This document shows positions 1 through 4,454 of a stretch of DNA of 5,515 bases, piece after piece. A program made the translations under genes and the position numbers. The stretch is taken from assembly GCA_900550965.1 (NCBI GenBank), contig URUC01000107.1, forward strand, positions 1 through 5,515. The letters are read 5' to 3'. The notes beneath the pieces were generated by a model, which worked only from the letters and a program-made list of their open reading frames with translations, was not told the origin of the DNA and searched no databases. The stretch's first letter is position 1; each line of letters begins with the position of its first letter. This DNA comes from an uncultured Collinsella sp. Its GTDB lineage: Bacteria; Actinomycetota; Coriobacteriia; Coriobacteriales; Coriobacteriaceae.

Positions 1-335
1 GGCGTGACGACGCCCGGCCACATCTTGGCGAAGGTGTTCATGTTGAAGGGCATGTTGTACATGTTGCCGTGGAAGTTGGCTACCGGCGAGTTGACGTAGT
101 TGTTGAACTCGGCGAAGCGGTTGACGTAGTCCCAGACATCCTTCATGGAGGTGTGGAAGATATGCGCGCCGTAGCGGTGGACCTGGATGCCCTCGACGTC
201 CTCGGTGTAGATATTGCCGGCAATGTGATCGCGGCGATCGATGACCAGGACCGACTTGCCGGCGCGCTTGGCGGCATTGGCGAAGACGGCGCCCGAAAGG
301 CCGGCACCGACGACAAGGTAATCGTACTGGGACAT
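1..335 (-). CDS. glf: UDP-galactopyranose mutase, N-terminal part (runs off left edge)
   Basis: This is the N-terminal part of Glf, the FAD-dependent cytoplasmic enzyme that interconverts UDP-galactopyranose and UDP-galactofuranose for surface glycans. The 111 visible codons start MSQYDYLVVGAGLSGAVFA, a Rossmann FAD-binding fingerprint (GxGxSG at residues 10-15). They continue with VLVIDRRDHIAGNIYTE (residues about 30-46), which carries the acidic residue ending the second beta strand and the family's H-x-G-G/A-N-x-Y-T segment. YGAHIFHT (about 55-62) follows, a hallmark of the family, then the NMYNMPFNMNTFAKMW stretch. Glf proteins are usually about 365-390 residues, so roughly 70% lies outside the window. 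The start at 335 is supported by AAAGGAG at 349-343, 7 nt upstream. The visible part has no frameshift. The gene points the same way as the aromatic genes but is unrelated in function and separated by an AT-richer gap, so I infer its own transcription unit, possibly heading a polysaccharide locus. The family assignment is firm. Confidence -1.
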   Translation of the reverse strand, partial: MSQYDYLVVGAGLSGAVFANAAKRAGKSVLVIDRRDHIAGNIYTEDVEGIQVHRYGAHIFHTSMKDVWDYVNRFAEFNNYVNSPVANFHGNMYNMPFNMNTFAKMWPGVVT

Positions 336-413
336 GGATATGCTCCTTTGTATGTCAATTGGACAGTTACTTTAGTTTAGGGACAAACGTTTCTGACTTA
401 TTTCCCCCAATGA
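336..413 (-). promoter_or_regulatory. AT-richer aroQ-glf intergenic gap with a weak promoter candidate
   Basis: This 78-nt gap is clearly more AT-rich than the surrounding coding DNA, as expected for a control region. The best sigma-70-like pair on the minus strand is TTGTCC (386-381) and TCCAAT (363-358), separated by exactly 17 nt. Each matches the consensus at only 4 of 6 positions. It would give a leader of about 20 nt before glf. The -10 candidate overlaps a short inverted repeat, TGTC-N5-GACA, at 353-365. A self-complementary AAACGTTT (385-392) overlaps the end of the -35 candidate. No convincing terminator hairpin for aroQ is visible here. The promoter call is tentative. Confidence -1.
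343..349 (-). promoter_or_regulatory. glf ribosome binding site
   Basis: AAAGGAG on the minus strand ends 7 nt before the glf ATG. It supports that start codon for a gene of which only the N-terminus is visible. Confidence -1.
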
Positions 414-851
414 TTAGTGTAGCAGATGCTCTTTCAGCAGCTCCAACGCGTGGGCGTAGCCCTGCAAGCCCTCGCCGGTGATGGTGGCGAAGCAGGCTAG
501 GCGTGCGTAGCTCACCTGGCGGAAGTCCTCGCGCGTCTCTACGGCGCTGATGTGCACCTCGACGGCAGGGATGGCGACGGCTTTGAGCGCATCGAGGATC
601 GCCACGCTCGTATGTGTGTAGGCGGCCGGGTTGATGACGATGCCGTCGACCTTGCCGTAGGCCTCCTGGATCTTATCGACGATGCTGCCCTCGTGGTTGG
701 ACTGGAAGACTTCGACCTCGTCAAAACCCTGCGCGGCGCCTGCCTCCTGGCAGATCTGGACCAGGCGGTCGTAGTTGTCGCTGCCGTAGATGCCCGGCTC
801 GCGAATGCCGAGCATGTTGAGGTTGGGACCGTTGATGACGAGTGCTTTCAT
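414..851 (-). CDS. aroQ: 3-dehydroquinate dehydratase, type II
   Basis: AroQ dehydrates 3-dehydroquinate to 3-dehydroshikimate, the third shikimate step. It is a small cytoplasmic enzyme, a dodecamer in characterised relatives, unrelated to type I AroD. The 145-residue length is normal for the family. Diagnostic motifs are NGPNLNMLGIREPGIYG (residues 7-23), with the flexible-lid Arg17 and the catalytic Tyr22; SNHEGSIVDKI (51-61); INPAAYTHTS (73-82), with Asn74 and His80; and EVHIS (98-102), with the active-site Glu98 and His100. TREDFR (106-111) and TGEGLQGY (125-132) also match the family. The residue after EVHIS is Ala where Asn is usual (HxSN), a minor deviation. All catalytic residues are present. 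It lies last in the aromatic gene run, 64 nt beyond the aroEK stop. That gap holds a perfect 16-bp hairpin, so its expression may be partly uncoupled from the upstream genes. The start is supported by AAAGGAAG 5-7 nt upstream. Confidence -1.
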   Translation of the reverse strand: MKALVINGPNLNMLGIREPGIYGSDNYDRLVQICQEAGAAQGFDEVEVFQSNHEGSIVDKIQEAYGKVDGIVINPAAYTHTSVAILDALKAVAIPAVEVHISAVETREDFRQVSYARLACFATITGEGLQGYAHALELLKEHLLH

Positions 852-856
852 GGTTG

Positions 857-864
857 CTTCCTTT
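857..864 (-). promoter_or_regulatory. aroQ ribosome binding site
   Basis: AAAGGAAG on the minus strand lies a few nt before the aroQ ATG at 851 and supports that start. Its AAAGG portion could be drawn into an alternative stem with the distal arm of the neighbouring hairpin (see the entry at 860-888). Confidence -1.
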
Positions 865-888
865 GCGGTTGGAAAACCACCACAAAGG
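860..888 (-). promoter_or_regulatory. Possible alternative stem covering the aroQ ribosome binding site
   Basis: In the minus-strand RNA, CCUUUGUGGU (888-879, part of the distal arm of the large hairpin) can also pair with ACCGCAAAGG (869-860). That gives ten pairs, one of them a U-G wobble, around a 9-nt loop. This stem would hide the AAAGG of the aroQ ribosome binding site and cannot coexist with the 16-bp hairpin. A ribosome ending translation at the aroEK stop would cover the proximal arm and could favour this form. That is inference only. The 16-bp hairpin is longer and should be more stable, and the similarity of the two stretches may be chance. Confidence -1.
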
Positions 889-913
889 TGCCTGTCCCCT
901 TTGTGGTGGTTTT
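873..913. repeat. Perfect 16-bp inverted repeat (hairpin) between aroEK and aroQ
   Basis: On the plus strand the left arm AAAACCACCACAAAGG (873-888) is the exact reverse complement of the right arm CCTTTGTGGTGGTTTT (898-913). The two are separated by a 9-nt loop, TGCCTGTCC. In the minus-strand transcript it begins 2 nt after the aroEK TAA and ends 9 nt before the aroQ ribosome binding site. Read either way, the strong core (CCACCACAAAGG paired with CCTTTGTGGTGG) is preceded by AAAA and followed by TTTT, the form of a short-tailed bidirectional intrinsic terminator. The other reading is a dispersed palindromic repeat of the REP/MITE kind. I recall similar GGTGCCTGTCCC-centred palindromes in intergenic DNA of various bacteria, but cannot check copy number here. 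The structure is certain; its function is not. Confidence -1.
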
Positions 914-915
914 GG

Positions 916-2166
916 TTAGAGAGCGGGTGGGAGGGTGTCGAGGACGGCGCAAGCGGTGTTGGCGGCGCAGTCGCGTGAGTCGATTATGTAGTCGGCCCAG
1001 GCGCGGTAGCGCGGCATGCGCTGTTCAGCCAGCTTATCGATGCCGTCGCGCGCGGTGATGGGGCGGCCCTTGTGGGCGAGCTCGTCGAGCATACGGTTGA
1101 GCATCACGATTTGGCTATTCTGGTGCAGCAGCGGGTAGTTCTCGTCGCGTGTGACCACGCCGCCGCCGGTGGAGAGCACCAGGCCGCTGCGCTTGGAGAT
1201 GTCGGCCAGCGTAGCCGTCTCCTGTTCGCGGAAGGCCGCCTCGCCGCGCTCGACGATAAAGTCGGCACAGGGCATGCCCAGACGCTCCTCGAGCGCGCGA
1301 TCCAAGTCGATGTGCTCGCGGCCCGTGAGCTGGGCGATCTGCTCACCCACGCGGGTCTTGCCCGAACCCGGCATGCCGATCAGCGCGATGTTTTGTTCGC
1401 GGCGGGACAGACGCTCCGTTACGTCTAAGATGCGCTTGCGCGGGGTGACTTGGCCGGTATAGTGCTCGACGGCCTGTGCCGCTTGGGCCACGAGCATCAG
1501 CAGGCCACCGATGCAGGGGATGCCGCGGCGCTCGGTCTCGAGCATGAGTCCCGTGCGGGCGGGGTTGTAGACAATGTCGATAACGCCTTCGAGCGCATCG
1601 AGCCCTTCGAGCGTGCAAGGCGCGTCGGGGCAATGGGGGAACATGCCGGCGGGCGTGCAGTTGACGAGCAGTGCGGCGTCGGACTGCTGCGCGATATTGC
1701 CGTAGTTGACCTCGCTCGTGCGGCCCACGGGCACCACGGTGGCGCCAAGGTCGCCGAGCACCATGCTTGCCGTGGTGCCGGCACCACCGGTGGCGCCAAG
1801 CACGAGGACCTTCTTGCCGGCAACCTCTACGCCCAGCTCCTCGACCAGGCACTGAAAACCAAAGTAGTCGGTGTTGTCGCCGCGCAGGCGGCCGTCAGGC
1901 AGGCGCGTGATGGTGTTGACGTTGCCCATGCGCTCGGCGAGCGGGCTCAGCTCGTCCAGATACTCCATGACGGCGCGCTTGTAGGGGATGGTCACGTTGG
2001 TGCCCTCCCACTCGTCGCCCATCATAAAGGCCGCGAGGTCCTCGGGCTCGCGCTCAAATCGCACGTACTCGAGCCCAGCGAGCTCCTTGTAGATGGTCGG
2101 GGTGTAGCTGTGGCCCAGCTCACGGCCCAGCACGCCGTAGGGACGGGTTGCGGCGGTATCGGTCAT
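916..2166 (-). CDS. aroE/aroK: Fused shikimate dehydrogenase-shikimate kinase (AroE-AroK)
   Basis: This 416-residue protein joins two consecutive shikimate steps. Residues 1 to about 240 form an NADP(H)-type shikimate dehydrogenase. They contain GHSYTP (18-23, substrate serine/threonine motif), NVTIPYK (57-63, catalytic Lys63), GNVNT (81-85), GDNTDYFGF (96-104, catalytic Asp100), the dinucleotide-binding GATGGAG (124-130) followed by GRT (148-150), NCTPAGM (169-175) and DIVYNPARTGLM (197-208). Residues from about 257 to the end form an ATP-dependent shikimate kinase. They contain Walker A GMPGSGKT (264-271), DLD (287-289, substrate and Mg2+ aspartates), GEAAFREQE (308-316, Arg313), STGGG (332-336), the lid arginine in KGRP (366-369) and RMPRYRAWAD (383-392). 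Both halves are near normal length with a linker of only about 15 residues, and both look catalytically complete. HSYTP replaces the common HSxSP, and GNVNT replaces GAVNT. The ATG follows the pheA stop directly, with GGAGGTG 6 nt upstream inside pheA, so coupled translation is likely. Confidence -1.
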   Translation of the reverse strand: MTDTAATRPYGVLGRELGHSYTPTIYKELAGLEYVRFEREPEDLAAFMMGDEWEGTNVTIPYKRAVMEYLDELSPLAERMGNVNTITRLPDGRLRGDNTDYFGFQCLVEELGVEVAGKKVLVLGATGGAGTTASMVLGDLGATVVPVGRTSEVNYGNIAQQSDAALLVNCTPAGMFPHCPDAPCTLEGLDALEGVIDIVYNPARTGLMLETERRGIPCIGGLLMLVAQAAQAVEHYTGQVTPRKRILDVTERLSRREQNIALIGMPGSGKTRVGEQIAQLTGREHIDLDRALEERLGMPCADFIVERGEAAFREQETATLADISKRSGLVLSTGGGVVTRDENYPLLHQNSQIVMLNRMLDELAHKGRPITARDGIDKLAEQRMPRYRAWADYIIDSRDCAANTACAVLDTLPPAL

Positions 2167-3312
2167 CTAGAGCACCTCCGTGTAGCTGCCAAAGTAGGTG
2201 AAGCTCTCGCACACTTCGTCGATGGAATCGAGCAGGTCGTCGAGGGCCTTGCTGCCAAAGGGGCAGTCCAGATCAAAGTAGAACCTAAACTCAAAGTCGC
2301 GGCCGGGGATGGGACGGCTCTCGAGCTTGATGAGGTTGATGTTGAGCGCGTAGAAGCGCTCGAGCACGCGATAGAGGGCGCCCGGCTCGTTGGCCGTGGT
2401 GATCATGAGCGAGGTGCGATTAGCGCCGGGGTAGACGCGCGGCTCGCGGCTGATGACGACAAAGCGCGTGTAGTTGTTGTCCGAGTCCTGAATGTTGGGC
2501 TCCAGCACCTCCAGGCCATAGAGTGCCGCGCAGCTGCGCGATGCGATGGCGGCAACATCGGTGCGCTCGGAGCTGGCGACCATCTCGGCCGACATGGCGG
2601 TGTTGGGGTACTTGGTGGCGTGCAGGTCGTGGGACTCGATAAAGCCGGCACACTGGGCAATGGCTTGGCCGTGGCTGTAGACCTCGCGCACGTCGGCGAG
2701 CTTGGTGCCGGGTTTGACGAGCAAGTTGTGATCGATCTTGAGTCGTAGCGAGCGCACGATGTGGAAGTCGAACTGGGCGAGCAGGTCGTAGACGGCGTTG
2801 ACTGAGCCGGCGGTGGAGTTCTCGATGGGCAGCACGCCAAACTCGCAGAAGCCGTCGCGCACGGCGCGCATGACGCCCTCGAAGGTCTCGAAGAACGCGA
2901 TGTCGGGCACGTCGAAGAGTTTGCACGCGGCGATCTGGCTATAGGCACCTTCCACACCCTGGCAGGCGACGCTGGCCGTTTGGGGGAAGGGCGCATCGAA
3001 GGCTACGGCCGTGGCATGGGCTTTTTGCGACACCGTGATGCCCTTGAGCTCGTTGATGTAGCGCTGCTGCTCGGCCTTGCTCATGCTCATGAGGAGACGG
3101 AACAGGGTGATAGTCTGGGCTTCGTAGCGCTCGGGTGCGCGGCTGGCGAGGTTATTGAGCTTGGAGCGCTCGCGGGCGGGGTCGAAGACGGCCTTGCCCA
3201 TCTCGATTTTTGACTTGGCGACTTCGGTGGCAATGTCCATGCGCTCGACAAAGCTGTTGAGGAGCGTGGTGTCGATGCTATCGATGGCCTGGCGGATGTC
3301 AGCAAGGTCCAT
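2167..3312 (-). CDS. pheA: Bifunctional chorismate mutase-prephenate dehydratase (P-protein)
   Basis: PheA converts chorismate to prephenate and then to phenylpyruvate, committing carbon to phenylalanine. The 381-residue protein has the usual P-protein order. An AroQ-class chorismate mutase domain (residues 1 to about 90) has IRQAIDSID (6-14, Arg7), Arg24, Lys35 and FDPARER (43-49, with the Asp/Arg/Glu of the active site). The prephenate dehydratase domain (about 113-290) has CQGVEGAYS (117-125), GVLPIENSTAGSVN (159-172), and NNYTRF (279-284) containing the catalytic Thr of the TRF motif. A C-terminal ACT domain (about 300-375) has GALY (311-314) and ESRP (331-334), matching the GALV and ESRP phenylalanine-binding motifs. 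Feedback inhibition by phenylalanine is therefore inferred. I chose the start at 3312 because MDLADIRQAID is the usual N-terminus and GAAAGGGG lies 5 nt upstream. An upstream in-frame ATG at 3399 would add 29 unconserved residues and overlap aroC. The gene follows aroC by 43 nt and abuts aroE-aroK. Confidence -1.
   Translation of the reverse strand: MDLADIRQAIDSIDTTLLNSFVERMDIATEVAKSKIEMGKAVFDPARERSKLNNLASRAPERYEAQTITLFRLLMSMSKAEQQRYINELKGITVSQKAHATAVAFDAPFPQTASVACQGVEGAYSQIAACKLFDVPDIAFFETFEGVMRAVRDGFCEFGVLPIENSTAGSVNAVYDLLAQFDFHIVRSLRLKIDHNLLVKPGTKLADVREVYSHGQAIAQCAGFIESHDLHATKYPNTAMSAEMVASSERTDVAAIASRSCAALYGLEVLEPNIQDSDNNYTRFVVISREPRVYPGANRTSLMITTANEPGALYRVLERFYALNINLIKLESRPIPGRDFEFRFYFDLDCPFGSKALDDLLDSIDEVCESFTYFGSYTEVL
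2173..2179 (-). promoter_or_regulatory. aroE-aroK ribosome binding site inside the pheA 3' end
   Basis: GGAGGTG, encoding part of the final Glu-Val of PheA, sits 6 nt before the aroE-aroK ATG. The pheA TAG and this ATG are directly adjacent, so a ribosome finishing PheA stops at the next start. This fixes the start at 2166. Confidence -1.
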
Positions 3313-3317
3313 GGAGG

Positions 3318-3325
3318 CCCCTTTC
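3318..3325 (-). promoter_or_regulatory. pheA ribosome binding site
   Basis: GAAAGGGG ends 5 nt before the ATG at 3312. It favours this start over the upstream in-frame ATG at 3399, which lies inside aroC. Confidence -1.
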
Positions 3326-3355
3326 ACGTGTCGGGGGATGTTGAGGGGTGGGTAG

Positions 3356-4453
3356 TTAGCGCTGGGCGGCGTCTTCGAGGAGGGCGTCCCAGATGGCAAG
3401 GGCGGCGGCTGCCTCGGCTACGGGGACAGCTCGGGGGACGATGCAGGGATCGTGGCGGCCGTGGACCGAGAGCTCGGCATTTTCCATAGCGTCCATGTCC
3501 ACCGTCTGCTGCTCGCGGCCAATGGAGGGCGTCGGCTTTACGGCCATGCGCCACATGACGGGCGCGCCGGTCGAAATACCGCCCAGGATGCCGCCGGCGT
3601 TGTTGGACTCGACCTCGATCTCGCCGGTCTCGGCATCGATGCGATACGGATCATTGTTCTCGCTGCCGCGCATGGCGGCCACGGCAAAGCCCATGCCAAA
3701 CTCCACGCCCTTTACGGCGGGAATGCCAAACGCGATTTGCGCGATGCGGTTCTCGATGCCGTCGAACATGGGGTCGCCGATGCCCGCGGGAAGCCCATAA
3801 ATGCCGCACTCCACGATGCCGCCGATGCTGTCGAGTTCGTCACGCGCGGCTAGGATTTCCTCGTGCATGCGGCCGGCGGCGGCGGCGTCAATGCACGGCA
3901 GATCGTTCGTAAGGATCGCCTTGCGGTCGGCCTCGCGATAGACCATGTCGTCCATCGGCAGGTCGGAGATGCCGCCGATCTGCGCCACATGCGCCATCAC
4001 TTTAATGCCGCGGGCCTCGAGTGCCTGCAGCGCAATGCCGCCGGCGATGCACAGGGGTGCCGTTAGGCGGCCGGAGAAGTGTCCGCCGCCGGCGACATCG
4101 TGCATGTTGTGATACTTCACGCGCGCAGGGAAGTCCGCATGTCCGGGGCGGGGCTTGCGGCGCAGTTCGGAGTAATCCTTGGAGCGCGTGTTGGTGTTCT
4201 CGATAATCGCGGCGATGGGCGCGCCGGTGGTATGTCCATCGACCACACCGGCGATGATGTGGGCGGCGTCGGCCTCGCGGCGTTTGGTCGCGGTCTCGTC
4301 GCGACCGGGGGCACGACGGTCAAGGAAGGCCTGCAGCTGCTCCTGGTCAACAGCGATGCCCGCCGGAATGCCATCGAGGGAGCAGCCGATGGCGGGGGAG
4401 TGCGACTGGCCGAAGATGCTTACGTGCAAGACGTTGCCAAAGGTCGAGGACAT
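3356..4453 (-). CDS. aroC: Chorismate synthase
   Basis: AroC removes phosphate from EPSP by 1,4-anti-elimination to give chorismate, using reduced FMN, and is cytoplasmic. The 365-residue length is typical. MSSTFGNVLHVSIFGQSH (1-18) is the expected N-terminus. Further family segments are RRAPGRDETATKRREAD (46-62), GVVDGHTTGAPI (69-80), NTNTRSKDY (86-94), RPGHAD (102-107, conserved His105), AGGGHFSGRLTAP (121-133), ESNNAGGILGGISTGAP (282-298) and HGRHDPCIVPRAVPVAEA (331-348, third signature). The first signature reads GQSHS where GESHG is most common, and the second reads GHFSGR where RSSAR is most common. The active-site His18 and the basic residues remain, so I infer an active enzyme of a divergent subgroup. 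Whether it reduces FMN itself or relies on an external reductase cannot be judged from sequence. The ATG lies 1 nt after the aroA stop, with GGAGG inside the last aroA codons, so the two are probably translationally coupled. Confidence -1.
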   Translation of the reverse strand: MSSTFGNVLHVSIFGQSHSPAIGCSLDGIPAGIAVDQEQLQAFLDRRAPGRDETATKRREADAAHIIAGVVDGHTTGAPIAAIIENTNTRSKDYSELRRKPRPGHADFPARVKYHNMHDVAGGGHFSGRLTAPLCIAGGIALQALEARGIKVMAHVAQIGGISDLPMDDMVYREADRKAILTNDLPCIDAAAAGRMHEEILAARDELDSIGGIVECGIYGLPAGIGDPMFDGIENRIAQIAFGIPAVKGVEFGMGFAVAAMRGSENNDPYRIDAETGEIEVESNNAGGILGGISTGAPVMWRMAVKPTPSIGREQQTVDMDAMENAELSVHGRHDPCIVPRAVPVAEAAAALAIWDALLEDAAQR

Positions 4454-4454
4454 G

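Noticed and set aside
69..380. Open frame of 103 codons on the plus strand at the left end
   Set aside because: It is antisense to the glf N-terminus, whose FAD-binding motifs are unmistakable. The plus-strand product shows no family features.
381..410. Possible aroQ terminator (GGGGGAAA with TTTGTCCC)
   Set aside because: The arms have two central mismatches and no T-tract follows, so it does not qualify as an intrinsic terminator.
867..917. AACC flanks as a target-site duplication of an inserted element around the hairpin
   Set aside because: The two AACC copies are not placed symmetrically against the arms, and a 4-nt match in such sequence is likely chance.
1450..2748. Long open frame of 432 codons on the plus strand
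   Set aside because: It lies antisense to aroE-aroK and pheA, both of which have complete catalytic motifs. Its product is rich in Ala/Gly/Val/Asp/His without a recognisable domain, as expected for a shadow frame in high-GC DNA.
3318..3348. Possible hairpin over the pheA ribosome binding site (CCCCT paired with AGGGG)
   Set aside because: It has only five pairs around a 21-nt loop with several equivalent C-rich alternatives, too weak to call regulatory.
3313..3399. N-terminal extension of PheA from an upstream in-frame ATG
   Set aside because: The 29 added residues are Pro/Ser-rich and unlike chorismate mutases, they overlap aroC, and the ATG at 3312 has a good ribosome binding site and the expected N-terminus.
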